Shown here in pieces: positions 50,431 through 59,226 of a DNA stretch of 64,000 bases; position 1 is the first letter of the stretch; each line of letters opens with the position of its first letter. Source of the stretch: RPQJ01 sp041910015 (lineage in GTDB: Bacteria > Pseudomonadota > Gammaproteobacteria > Steroidobacterales > Steroidobacteraceae); assembly GCA_041910015.1 (NCBI GenBank), contig JAYRRR010000012.1:12515-76514 (forward strand), given 5' to 3'. The notes below the pieces were generated by a model. That model had not been told where the DNA came from. It made no database searches and saw only the letters and a program-made list of their open reading frames with translations. Position numbers and translations under genes: made by a program.

Positions 50431-51603
50431 ATGTCCGGGCGACTCGCCTCCTGGTCCGAGTACGTCGACCTGCTGAAGCCGGCGGGCGAGCTGCGCGAGC
50501 TGCTGCTCGATCCGGGCAGCGGACAGCTGCGCGCCGAGCTCCATCGCCAGCTCGTCATGAACGTATCGCTGGGCTATTTCCTCTATTTCCAGTCCACACC
50601 CGAGCATCCGGACTGGGCGCCGTTCCTGAACTCGGTCTTCCTGCTGCAACCCAACCCTGACGACACCTATCTGCTCGCGCCCGTGCGCGGTGACGGCGTC
50701 TATCGCATCAGCGGCACCCGCGGCACGGTGAAGCTGCTGACCTTCGGCACGGGTCGCCACATGATGGGCATGTCGGCCGAACCGGGGCAGAATTTCGACT
50801 ACTTCGATGCCGACGATCTCACACTCGGTCCGGATGGCGAGATCGACGTCGTCCTCAGCGCTGGGCGACCGGTCGGCCACGCGGGCGACTGGTGGCCGCT
50901 GCATCGCGAGGCGGAGTTCCTGCTGGTGCGCCAGCGCTCCTACGACTGGGGCAACGAGCAGGACGCGCGCCTGGCCATCGAGCGGCTCGATCCGCAGCCG
51001 CTCAAGCCGCGCCAGAGTATCGAGACCATCGACCGCCAGCTCCGGGCCCTGCTGGGCGGTTTTGCCGCGCAGTTGTCCCGCCAGTGGCTGAGTTACCAGA
51101 AGCAGGCGCGCGACCGCGGGCTGATCAATCGCCTCGAGCTCACGGATCTCGGCGGGTCCGTCGTCGGCCAGTCCTACTGGCAGGGGATCTTCGACGTTGG
51201 CCCCGAAGAGGCGTTGATCCTCGAGACCGAACTGCCGGACAGGCGCCCGTACTGGAACGTGCAGTTGAATGACGAGCTCTGGAACGCCGTGGAGTTCGTC
51301 CACCGCCAGAGCAGCCTGAACGGCCATCAGGCGCGCGTGGACAGCGACGGCCGCTTCCGCGCCGTGATCGCGCACGAGGATCCGGGCGTGCCCAACTGGC
51401 TCGATCCGTTCGGTTCGCGGCAGGGCATGCTGATCGGGCGCTGGTACGCCTGCAGCTCGAATCCCGTCCCGACCATGACACGCGTGCCGCTCGCGGACCT
51501 GCGTCGTCACCTGCCGGCTGACACGCCGGTCGTCACGGCCGGCGAGCGTGCGGCGGGACTGCGCGTCCGCCGCATCGGTGCGCAGTTGCGGAGACGCTGG
51601 TGA
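50431..51603 (+). CDS. DUF1214-family protein (copy 2)
   Basis: A 390-residue protein related to copy 1 at 5720. It carries LQPNPDDTYLLAPVRGDGVYRISG and the core RAVIAHEDPGVPNWLDPFG, and ends in PVPTMTRVPLADLRRHLP. Its N-terminus (WSEYVDLLKPAGELRELLLD) differs from copy 1. GAGGGGA precedes ATG 50431. The stop codon overlaps the start of the sulfotransferase by one base (TGATG), so the two are translationally coupled. No signal peptide or metal-binding motif is evident. Function unknown. Because both copies neighbour sulfotransferases, a role in the same chemistry is suggested. Confidence 0.85.
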   Translation: MSGRLASWSEYVDLLKPAGELRELLLDPGSGQLRAELHRQLVMNVSLGYFLYFQSTPEHPDWAPFLNSVFLLQPNPDDTYLLAPVRGDGVYRISGTRGTVKLLTFGTGRHMMGMSAEPGQNFDYFDADDLTLGPDGEIDVVLSAGRPVGHAGDWWPLHREAEFLLVRQRSYDWGNEQDARLAIERLDPQPLKPRQSIETIDRQLRALLGGFAAQLSRQWLSYQKQARDRGLINRLELTDLGGSVVGQSYWQGIFDVGPEEALILETELPDRRPYWNVQLNDELWNAVEFVHRQSSLNGHQARVDSDGRFRAVIAHEDPGVPNWLDPFGSRQGMLIGRWYACSSNPVPTMTRVPLADLRRHLPADTPVVTAGERAAGLRVRRIGAQLRRRW

Positions 51604-52745
51604 TGGAGTTTCCGTCGGTCGAACGGCTGCTCGATCAGGCTTCGCAGGCGGCCGGCGGGCTCACGGACTTCGGCGCGGGTCACGAGGCCGGGCTGGCCCT
51701 TGTGGTCGAGGAAATCCGGCGCGGCGTGCCCGTGAGCGGGCACAACATCCAGCAGCTCACCGGCATCGTGGTCGGTGTCCTCGTCAGCCGGCTCTATTCG
51801 CAGCGTGGCTGGAAGGAGCACCCCGAGTGCCTGGCGCACCCGATCCGTGCGCCGCTCGTGGTCGTCGGCATTCCACGCAGTGGCACCACGGCGCTGCACA
51901 AGCTCCTGTCCATGGACCCTCGTTTCCAGGGGCTCGAGCAGTGGCTGATCAACACACCCATGCCGCGTCCACCCCGCGAAAATTGGTACCGGGTACCGGA
52001 ATTCCGGGCCGCCGTCGAAAAGCAGAACGCGTTCCTCGACGCCGTGCCGGCGATGCGTGTCACGCACGAGGTCAACGCCGACGAAGTCGACGAATGCCTG
52101 AATCTGCTCGCGCAGAGCTTCGTGAGCCATTACTTCGCGAGCGCCATCGGCCTGCCGGAGTACGATCGCTGGCTGCGCGACCAGGACGAGCGCGCGAGCT
52201 ATCGCCGCTACGCCGACAACCTGCGGCTGATCGGCGCGAACGCCCCGGAGCAGCGCTGGCTGCTCAAGAACCCCGGCAGCGTCGCCCATCTCGATGCGCT
52301 GCTCGAGGTGTTCCCTGACGCGTGCATCATCCAGACGCACCGTGATCCCGCGCAGTGCATTCCCTCGGTGTGCGGCGTGATCTGGCCCGCACGCTGCTTC
52401 TTTCATGCCCGAGAGGTCGATCCGGCGACGCTCGGTCCGCGCGAGCGCGATCTCTGGGCGTGGTCGGTCGAGCGCGGCGAGCAGGTGCGTCAGCGCCATC
52501 CGGGGCGTTTCATCGACGTCGATTTCGGCGCATTCCAGCGCGCGCCGCTGCGCGAAGTGCGGCGCATTTACGACCGGTTCGGCCTGGAGCTCGACGCACA
52601 CACCGAGAGCACGATGCAGGAATGGCTAGCCGCCAACCCGCAGCACAAGCACGGCCGCCACGACTACAGCCCGGGGCAATACGGGCTCACGCGCGACGAG
52701 ATCCGCCGTCACTATGCGGCCTACATCGAGCGCCACGGCCTGTGA
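51603..52745 (+). CDS. Sulfotransferase family protein (copy 2)
   Basis: A 380-residue sulfotransferase. The 5'-phosphosulfate loop is GIPRSGTTALHKLL, fully canonical. The 3'-phosphate-binding segment is IIQTHRDPAQCIPSV. The middle region has WLLKNPGSVAHLDALLEVFPD and the C-terminus has YGLTRDEIRRHYAAYIE, as in copy 1. The reaction is sulfate transfer from PAPS to an unidentified acceptor. It is coupled to the DUF1214 gene upstream and lies 34 bases before the alcohol dehydrogenase. A role in lipid or sterol sulfation would suit the window; this is inference. Confidence 0.9.
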   Translation: MEFPSVERLLDQASQAAGGLTDFGAGHEAGLALVVEEIRRGVPVSGHNIQQLTGIVVGVLVSRLYSQRGWKEHPECLAHPIRAPLVVVGIPRSGTTALHKLLSMDPRFQGLEQWLINTPMPRPPRENWYRVPEFRAAVEKQNAFLDAVPAMRVTHEVNADEVDECLNLLAQSFVSHYFASAIGLPEYDRWLRDQDERASYRRYADNLRLIGANAPEQRWLLKNPGSVAHLDALLEVFPDACIIQTHRDPAQCIPSVCGVIWPARCFFHAREVDPATLGPRERDLWAWSVERGEQVRQRHPGRFIDVDFGAFQRAPLREVRRIYDRFGLELDAHTESTMQEWLAANPQHKHGRHDYSPGQYGLTRDEIRRHYAAYIERHGL

Positions 52746-52779
52746 CGCCGATGCTGGCTTCGCTTTTCCAGAGGCAGAC

Positions 52780-53802
52780 ATGAAAGCAGCAGTCTTCCAG
52801 GGCGTCGGCAAGCCGCTGATCATCGAGGAGCGGCCGGATCCAGTGCCCGGCCCGGGCGAGGTCGTCATCAAGGTCGGACGTGCCGGCATCTGTGGCAGCG
52901 ACCTGCACATGACCGCCGAGCCCGGCACGGCCTTCCAGCCTGGCACGATCATCGGCCACGAACTCGCCGGCGAGGTCGTCGCCCTCGGCGCGGGCGTCAC
53001 CCGGGTGCGCGTCGGCGATCGCGTGGCGCCGATGCCCTTCGTCGGCTGTGGCCGCTGCGCCGCGTGCGAGGACGGCCGACCGCATCACTGCGCGCAGACG
53101 CGCATCGATGTGGTCACGGGGTATGCGCAGTACTCGCGCGTAGGTGCCAACGATTGCGTCGTGCTGCCGCCCGGGCTCACCGACGAGGACGGCGCGCTGA
53201 TCGAGCCGCTGGCTGTCGGCCTGCAGGGGGTGCGCAAGGCGCAGATGCCGATTGGTTGTCGCGCGCTGGTCCTCGGTGCCGGACCCATCGGCCTGGCAAG
53301 CGCCTTCTGGGCGCGACGTCTCGGCGCCTCGCGCGTGGTGGTGATGGCGCATTCGAAGCGCCGCGAGCCTTTCGCTCGCGCTCTGGGTGCCACGGGCTTC
53401 ATCGCTGCCGGCGAGGTGGCCGACGCGGGCGCTGCCATCAACGACGCGCTCGGTGGGCCGCCCGAAGTCGTCTTCGAGGCCGTCGGCGCGGCAGGGTCCG
53501 TGGCCAGGGCCATGGAGTACGTGGCGCCGAGAGGCCTGGTCGTCGCGCTCGGCATCACTTCCGAGCCCGAGAGCTATTCCTGTCTCGTCGCGATCATGAA
53601 GGAAGTGCGGGTCTGGTTCTCGGTGGTCTACGAAAAGCGCGACTTCCAGTACACGGCGGAGATCATGGCCGCCGGCGACCACACGCCGCGCGCGATGATC
53701 ACCGACACGGTGTCGCTGCAGGCCATGCCGGCGAAGTTCGAGAGCCTCCGGGGACCAACCGCGGACTGCAAGGTCATGATCGCCCCGTGGGACGCGGGCT
53801 GA
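52780..53802 (+). CDS. Zinc-dependent medium-chain alcohol dehydrogenase
   Basis: A 340-residue MDR. Catalytic zinc ligands lie in GICGSDLH (Cys) and GHELAG (His-Glu). The structural zinc is held by four Cys in CGRCAACEDGRPHHC. The NAD-binding loop is VLGAGPIGLA. The family oxidises secondary alcohols or polyols. ATG 52780 follows AGAGGC by a suitable distance; the frame is open for 22 codons upstream, overlapping the sulfotransferase. As third gene of the DUF1214-sulfotransferase operon it probably works on the same molecule, supplying or removing the hydroxyl group that could be sulfated. Confidence 0.9.
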   Translation: MKAAVFQGVGKPLIIEERPDPVPGPGEVVIKVGRAGICGSDLHMTAEPGTAFQPGTIIGHELAGEVVALGAGVTRVRVGDRVAPMPFVGCGRCAACEDGRPHHCAQTRIDVVTGYAQYSRVGANDCVVLPPGLTDEDGALIEPLAVGLQGVRKAQMPIGCRALVLGAGPIGLASAFWARRLGASRVVVMAHSKRREPFARALGATGFIAAGEVADAGAAINDALGGPPEVVFEAVGAAGSVARAMEYVAPRGLVVALGITSEPESYSCLVAIMKEVRVWFSVVYEKRDFQYTAEIMAAGDHTPRAMITDTVSLQAMPAKFESLRGPTADCKVMIAPWDAG

Positions 53803-54141
53803 GGGCGCAGGGCGACGGCCTGCGTCCAGATCTGCCAGGAGTGCCGCGCCACTGCGGAGGTCCCGCCCTGGGCCTCGCAGAGGTTTACGAGGCCACGCGC
53901 GAGCCAGGGCGACATGTTCTGCCGGTAGTCAAACCGGATGCGCTGCGGGCCCTGAAGATCCATCAGCGGGCGACTGCTGCCGGATTGCGCGCGCACCGGA
54001 CCCCGCCCCGAACGACGCCTTGGTGCCGCACTCGCTCATTCCGGGACTCGACAGGCAGTCAGTTGGGTGAGAGGTTACGACTGTTCTTCTGCGAGGTCGC
54101 GCCGCACGTCGATATTCAGCAGATCTGAGAGCCATGGATAT
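53803..54141. other. Intergenic stretch between convergent genes
   Basis: A 339-base region between the alcohol dehydrogenase and the convergent flavin oxidoreductase. I see no supported gene, repeat or strong hairpin; open frames here lack start signals and protein-like sequence. It may hold worn-down coding sequence, which cannot be judged by eye. Confidence 0.5.
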
Positions 54142-55374
54142 TCAGATCGCGGTGGCTCGCCGCCGGTTGAGCGCCGGATCGTTCGGCGGGTTGAGGATGC
54201 AGCGGGTGCCCGCGGCATCGTAGATCCAGGCCACGCAGCCGTTGCAGTTCGTGCAGCCGGACTGCGTGACTTCGCCGCTCTGCAGCTTGTTGACGAGACC
54301 CGTATCGTGGATGAGTGCGCGTGCCATCACGACGCACTCGAAGCCCTCGGTCATCGCCGTTTCCGCGTTGGCCAGCGACTTGACCCCGCCGAGATAGGCC
54401 AGCGGCATCTTCACCGCCGCGCGGATGCGGCGCGAGTGCTCGAGGAGGTACATTTCGCGGAACTCGAGCCCGCGGGGCACGCTCTTCGCCGCCAGTTTGA
54501 ACGCCGTGCGCTGGATCCAGCTGTCCTGCAGCATCCGCGACATCTCCTCGATGTTCATCGGGCTGCCAAAGGTGAACCAGACGGACTCGACGTTGCGCCC
54601 GGCGGACAGCACGAGCAGGTCCGCGCCCGCCGCCTCGAGGATCCGGGCGGTGATCACGCCATCCTCGACGGTCGCGCCGCCGGGCACGCCGTCGGCGACG
54701 TTGATCTTGGCGATGATGGCCAGATCCTTGCCGACGGCTTCCTTCACTGCCGAGAGCACGCGCGCGGGGAAGCGGGCACGGTTCTGCGCGCTGCCGCCGT
54801 AACCGTCACGGCGCTTGTTGGAGAGCGGCGAGATGAACTGATTGAGGAGATAGCCGTGGCCCATGTGGAGTTCCACGGCATCGAAGCCGGCTTCCCGGCA
54901 GAGGTGCGCGGCTTCGACGAACTCGCCCGTCACGCGATCCATGTCGGCTTCGCTCATGGCGCGCTGACGCCAGTTTCCCTGCAGCAATCCTGCCTTGTTG
55001 ATCCCGCCGGAGGAACTCAGGGTAGGGCCCTTCAACTTGAGCCCCGTGACGAACGAGCCGCCGTGCGTGATCTGGAACGAGATCTTCCCGCCTTCGGCGT
55101 GCACGGCATCGGTGAGCGCGCGCAGATCCGGCAGGATCTCGCGGCGGATCCAGATCTGATTGGACAGCGTGCGCCCGATCTCGCTCACCGCGCCGTAAGC
55201 CACGGTGGTGAGCGCCACGCCGCCGGCGGCGAGCTCGCGATGGTGCTTCACCAGCGCCTTCGAGGGCGCGCCCTCGACGTTCATGCCCTCGTTGGCACCG
55301 GCCTTGATGAAGCGGTTGCGGAGCGTGATGGGGCCGATGCGCAGGGGATCGAACGGAGACGGTGTGCCGGACAT
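54142..55374 (-). CDS. NADH:flavin oxidoreductase (OYE-like) with Fe-S motif
   Basis: A 410-residue old-yellow-enzyme relative. TIM-barrel landmarks are LRNRFIKAGANEGMN, QITHGGSF, FDAVELHMGHGYLLNQFISP and NKRRDGYGGSAQNRARF. The C-terminus carries CTNCNGCVAWIYDAAGTRC, Cys374/377/380/392. This is a C-x2-C-x2-C-x11-C cluster site like the 4Fe-4S site of dienoyl-CoA and bile-acid reductases, which have x3 in the middle. The FAD/NAD domain usual in those enzymes is missing, so electrons must come from a partner. GAGG precedes ATG 55372-55374. It is divergent from YjdM. Confidence 0.85.
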   Translation of the reverse strand: MSGTPSPFDPLRIGPITLRNRFIKAGANEGMNVEGAPSKALVKHHRELAAGGVALTTVAYGAVSEIGRTLSNQIWIRREILPDLRALTDAVHAEGGKISFQITHGGSFVTGLKLKGPTLSSSGGINKAGLLQGNWRQRAMSEADMDRVTGEFVEAAHLCREAGFDAVELHMGHGYLLNQFISPLSNKRRDGYGGSAQNRARFPARVLSAVKEAVGKDLAIIAKINVADGVPGGATVEDGVITARILEAAGADLLVLSAGRNVESVWFTFGSPMNIEEMSRMLQDSWIQRTAFKLAAKSVPRGLEFREMYLLEHSRRIRAAVKMPLAYLGGVKSLANAETAMTEGFECVVMARALIHDTGLVNKLQSGEVTQSGCTNCNGCVAWIYDAAGTRCILNPPNDPALNRRRATAI

Positions 55375-55444
55375 CGTGATCGACCTCGCTCGAGCAGGCA
55401 ACGATGATGGACGACATGATGGCAGCTCATGCGATGATGCGTCC

Positions 55445-55795
55445 ATGAACGCGACCCCGCCTCCTTGCCCGAAGTGCCAGTCCTCTCTCTCCTACGACGA
55501 CGGACAGCAGTTCGTCTGTCCGGAGTGCGCGCACGAATGGAGCCGCGAGGCGGCGACGGCCGCCGAGGTCGTGCAGATCATCCGCGATTCCGTCGGCAAC
55601 GTGCTGGCGGACGGCGACTCGGTGACGGTCGTCAAGGACCTCAAGGTCAAGGGCTCGTCGGCCGTGCTGAAGGTGGGCACCAAGGTGCGCGGCATCCGCC
55701 TGCTGAAGGATGCCGAGGACGGCCATGACATCGACTGCAAGGTCGAGGGCTTTGGCCCGATGCGGCTCAAGTCGTCGGTGGTGAAGAAGGCCTGA
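55445..55795 (+). CDS. yjdM: Zinc-ribbon protein YjdM (PhnA family)
   Basis: A 116-residue protein: N-terminal zinc ribbon with CPKC and CPEC pairs (PCPKCQSSLSYDDGQQFVCPEC) and C-terminal PhnA barrel with GDSVTVVKDLKVKGSSAVLKVGTKVRGIRL. Length and order match E. coli YjdM. Despite the older name PhnA the family is not shown to be phosphonoacetate hydrolase; its role is unclear. It lies 70 bases from the divergent flavin oxidoreductase and 80 bases before the TrpB-like gene. Confidence 0.95.
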   Translation: MNATPPPCPKCQSSLSYDDGQQFVCPECAHEWSREAATAAEVVQIIRDSVGNVLADGDSVTVVKDLKVKGSSAVLKVGTKVRGIRLLKDAEDGHDIDCKVEGFGPMRLKSSVVKKA

Positions 55796-55875
55796 GCGGG
55801 CCGGCTCCGCTTCGGGTTATCCTGCCGCTTCGCGATCGCCGATCGCGCCCGCACCCCAGCGACGTGGAAGGCATC

Positions 55876-57246
55876 ATGAGCGACACGGTCAAGTACCTCC
55901 TCGATGAATCACGCATCCCGAAGTCCTGGTACAACATCCAGGCAGACCTGCCGACGCCGTTGCCGGCCGTGCTGCACCCGGGCACGATGAAACCCGTGGG
56001 GCCGGACGATCTGGCGCCGCTGTTCCCGATGGCACTCATCCAGCAGGAAGTCACGCAGGAGCGCGAGGTGCCGATCCCCGAGCCGGTGCGCGACGTCTAT
56101 TGCCAGTGGCGCCCGGCGCCCTTGTATCGCGCCCGCCGGCTCGAACGGGAGCTGCAGACGCCGGCCCGCATCTACTACAAGTACGAGGGCGTCTCGCCGG
56201 CCGGCAGCCACAAACCCAACACCGCGGTGGCGCAGGCGTTCTACAACAAGGAGGCCGGCGTGAAGCGCCTGATCACCGAGACGGGGGCCGGGCAGTGGGG
56301 TTCGTCACTGGCATTCGCCGGCGCGCTCTACGGCCTCGAAGTGAACGTCTACATGGTGCGTGTCTCGTACGACCAGAAGCCCTACCGCCGGGCGCTGATG
56401 GAAACCTACGGCGCGCGCTGCGTCGCGTCGCCGTCGAACGAGACCCAGTCCGGCCGCGCGATCCTCGCGCAGAATCCGGATCACCCGGGCAGCCTCGGCA
56501 TCGCGATCTCCGAGGCGGTGGAAATGGCCGTGCAGCGCGACGACACCAAGTACGCGCTCGGCAGCGTGCTGAACCACGTGATGCTGCACCAGACCGTCAT
56601 CGGTCTCGAGGCGATCGAGCAGTTCGACCTGGCGAACGACTACCCCGACATCGTGATCGGCTGCGCCGGCGGCGGCTCGAATTTCGCGGGCCTCGCGTTC
56701 CCGTTCCTCGGTGCGCAACTGCGCGGCGGTCGCAAGGTGCGTGTGATCGCGGCCGAGCCCGCGGCCTGCCCGAGCCTCACACGCGGCACGTATGCCTATG
56801 ACTTCGGCGACACGGCTCATCTCACGCCGCTGACCAGGATGCACACGCTTGGTTCCACGTTCACGCCACCGGGCTTCCATGCCGGCGGTCTGCGCTACCA
56901 CGGCATGTCGCCGATCGTGAGTCACCTCAAGGAACTCGGGCTCATCGAGGCCGTCGCGTACCAGCAGACGAAGATCTTCGAGGCCGGCGTGCAGTTCGCG
57001 CGCGCCGAAGGCATCGTGCCGGCACCAGAGTCCAACCACGCGGTGCGCGCGGCGATCGACGCGGCGACCCGGTGCCGGGAGGAGGGCGTGTCGCGCGCGA
57101 TCGTCTTCAACCTGAGCGGTCACGGCCACTTCGACATGCAGGCCTACGTGGATTACTTCGCGGGCAAGCTCGAGGACCGCGACTACGATCACGCGGCGCT
57201 CGAGGCCTCGCTTGCCAGCCTGCCGAAGGTGGCCGCCACGGCCTGA
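55876..57246 (+). CDS. TrpB-like PLP-dependent enzyme (tryptophan synthase beta, type 2)
   Basis: A 456-residue fold-type II PLP enzyme. The PLP lysine is Lys113 in YEGVSPAGSHKPNTAVAQ. Other landmarks are ETGAGQWGSSLAFAGALYGLEV, the phosphate-binding GCAGGGSNFAG, and FNLSGHGHFDM. The length and extra N-terminal region match TrpB2, which joins indole and serine but lacks the TrpA-contact helices of TrpB1. There is no trpA nearby. The role may be salvage of indole or another beta-replacement reaction. GGAAGG precedes ATG 55876. It is convergent with gdhA 25 bases downstream. Confidence 0.93.
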   Translation: MSDTVKYLLDESRIPKSWYNIQADLPTPLPAVLHPGTMKPVGPDDLAPLFPMALIQQEVTQEREVPIPEPVRDVYCQWRPAPLYRARRLERELQTPARIYYKYEGVSPAGSHKPNTAVAQAFYNKEAGVKRLITETGAGQWGSSLAFAGALYGLEVNVYMVRVSYDQKPYRRALMETYGARCVASPSNETQSGRAILAQNPDHPGSLGIAISEAVEMAVQRDDTKYALGSVLNHVMLHQTVIGLEAIEQFDLANDYPDIVIGCAGGGSNFAGLAFPFLGAQLRGGRKVRVIAAEPAACPSLTRGTYAYDFGDTAHLTPLTRMHTLGSTFTPPGFHAGGLRYHGMSPIVSHLKELGLIEAVAYQQTKIFEAGVQFARAEGIVPAPESNHAVRAAIDAATRCREEGVSRAIVFNLSGHGHFDMQAYVDYFAGKLEDRDYDHAALEASLASLPKVAATA

Positions 57247-57271
57247 GCGCCCGTGGCGGCGTCCCGGCCCG

Positions 57272-58621
57272 TCAGATCAGCCCGAGCGCCACCATCGCCT
57301 TGGCGACCAGAATGAAGCCGGCGATGTTGGCGCCGACGACGTAGTTGCCCGGCGCGCCGAACTCCTCGGCCGTCTCGTAGGTCAGCGCGTGGATTCGCGT
57401 CATGATCTCGTCGAGCTTCTGCTCGGTGTACTCGTGCGTCCAGGAATCGCGGCTTGCGTTCTGCTGCATTTCCAGCGCCGAAGTCGCCACGCCGCCCGCA
57501 TTCGCCGCCTTGCCGGGCGCGTAGGCGATGCCGGCCTCGAGAAACACCCGCACGCCCCCCGGCATGGTCGGCATGTTGGCCCCCTCGCCAACAGCGAGGC
57601 AGCCGTTCCTCACCAGTGTCGCGGCGTCCCGGCCGTTGATCTCGTTCTGTGTGGCTGACGGCATCGCCACCTGGCACGGCACGTCCCAGATGTTGCCCCC
57701 GGCGACGTAGCGGGCGTCCTTGTGCTGACGTGCGTACTCGGCGATCCGGCGGCGCTCGACTTCCTTGATCTGCTTGACGAGGTCGAGATCGATGCCCTTC
57801 TCGTGCACGATGACGCCCTGCGAGTCCGAGCACGCGATGACCTTCGCGCCCTGCCTCATGAGCTGCTCGATGGTGTAGATCGCGACGTTGCCCGAGCCCG
57901 AGACCACGCAGGTCTTGCCTTCCAGCGTATCCCCGCGCGCCTTGAGCATTTCGCGCACGAAGTACGTGGTGCCGTAGCCCGTGGCCTCCTTGCGCACCAG
58001 CGAGCCGCCCCAGCCGATGCCCTTGCCGGTGAGCACGCCAGATTCGTAGCGGTTGGTGATCCGCTTGTACTGCCCGAACAGATAGCCGATCTCGCGACCG
58101 CCGACGCCGATGTCGCCGGCGGGCACGTCCGTGTACTCGCCGACGTGGCGATACAGCTCGAGCATGAAGCTCTGGCAGAACCGCATCACTTCGCCGTCGG
58201 ACTTGCCCTTGGGGTCGAAGTCCGAACCGCCCTTGCCGCCGCCGATCGGCATGCCCGTCAGCGCGTTCTTGAACGTCTGCTCGAAGCCCAGAAACTTGAT
58301 GATCCCGAGGTAGACCGACGGGTGAAAGCGCAGGCCGCCCTTGTAGGGCCCGATGGCGCTGTTGAACTGGACGCGGAAGCCGCGGTTGATCTGTACCTCG
58401 CCTTTGTCGTCCTGCCACGGGACCCGGAAAATGATCTGCCGCTCGGGCTCGCAGATGCGCTCGATGATCTTCTTTTCGGCGAATTCCGGGAACTTGACCA
58501 GCACCGGGCCCAGCGACTCCAGGACCTCCTTGACGGCCTGGTGGAACTCGCTTTCTCCCGGATTGCGGGCGACGACCTGCTGGTAGATGTGTTCGATCTT
58601 GGCGTCGAGCAGCATGCTCAT
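57272..58621 (-). CDS. gdhA: NADP-specific glutamate dehydrogenase
   Basis: A 449-residue enzyme that makes glutamate from 2-oxoglutarate and ammonium with NADPH. Landmarks are RVQFNSAIGPYKGGLRFHPSV (substrate lysine), LTGMPIGGGKGGSDFDPKGKS with catalytic Lys, PAGDIGVGGREIGYLFGQY and the dinucleotide loop VVSGSGNVA. Length equals the hexameric bacterial type. ATG 58619-58621 gives the usual start MSMLLDAKIEHIY. Monocistronic, convergent with the TrpB-like gene and divergent from tadA. Confidence 0.96.
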   Translation of the reverse strand: MSMLLDAKIEHIYQQVVARNPGESEFHQAVKEVLESLGPVLVKFPEFAEKKIIERICEPERQIIFRVPWQDDKGEVQINRGFRVQFNSAIGPYKGGLRFHPSVYLGIIKFLGFEQTFKNALTGMPIGGGKGGSDFDPKGKSDGEVMRFCQSFMLELYRHVGEYTDVPAGDIGVGGREIGYLFGQYKRITNRYESGVLTGKGIGWGGSLVRKEATGYGTTYFVREMLKARGDTLEGKTCVVSGSGNVAIYTIEQLMRQGAKVIACSDSQGVIVHEKGIDLDLVKQIKEVERRRIAEYARQHKDARYVAGGNIWDVPCQVAMPSATQNEINGRDAATLVRNGCLAVGEGANMPTMPGGVRVFLEAGIAYAPGKAANAGGVATSALEMQQNASRDSWTHEYTEQKLDEIMTRIHALTYETAEEFGAPGNYVVGANIAGFILVAKAMVALGLI

Positions 58622-58736
58622 GATGACTCCGTCGGGCGCACGAACCCGGTGCGTGTGCTCCGAAAAGGGTGGATGGCGCACCGGAGCGGGTATTATTCCC
58701 GGCTGGCCCGGGGCGGGCCTTGCGTTACATCAAGCG

Positions 58737-59207
58737 ATGCCGAATCCGACGATGCCCCCCGACGACTCGCACTTCATGCGACGTGCACTCGAGCTCGCGC
58801 GCGAGGCCGAGGCGGCCGGCGAGGTGCCGGTGGGAGCGCTCGTCGTGCGTGACGGCGAGATCATCGCGGAGGGGTTCAACCGCCCGATATCGACGCGTGA
58901 CCCGACGGCGCACGCGGAAATGGTCGTGCTGCGGGCGGCCGCGGCCCGCCTCGACAACTACCGCCTGCTGGGTACGACGCTGTACGTGACGCTCGAGCCC
59001 TGCGCGATGTGCGCCGGCGCCATGGTTCACGCGCGCGTCCAGCGTCTCGTCTATGGCGCGACGGATCCGCGAGCGGGGGCCGCGGGGAGTGTGTTCAACG
59101 TCGTGCAGAATCCGGCGCTCAATCACCGGCTGGAGGTGGTACCGGGCGTGCGCGCGGAGGATTGCGGCGTGCTGCTGCGCAGCTTCTTCGTCGCCCGTCG
59201 CGCTTGA
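58737..59207 (+). CDS. tadA: tRNA-specific adenosine deaminase
   Basis: A 156-residue deaminase that converts A34 to inosine in tRNA-Arg(ACG). The zinc site is HAEM (His59, Glu61) and PCAMCAGA (Cys89, Cys92). GEVPVGALVVRDG, NVVQNPALNH and the terminal LLRSFFVARR are typical. ATG 58737 and ATG 58752 are both possible starts. It is convergent with mltF 19 bases downstream, an arrangement common in gammaproteobacteria. Confidence 0.96.
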   Translation: MPNPTMPPDDSHFMRRALELAREAEAAGEVPVGALVVRDGEIIAEGFNRPISTRDPTAHAEMVVLRAAAARLDNYRLLGTTLYVTLEPCAMCAGAMVHARVQRLVYGATDPRAGAAGSVFNVVQNPALNHRLEVVPGVRAEDCGVLLRSFFVARRA

Positions 59208-59226
59208 CTCACGGGCGCCAGCCCGG

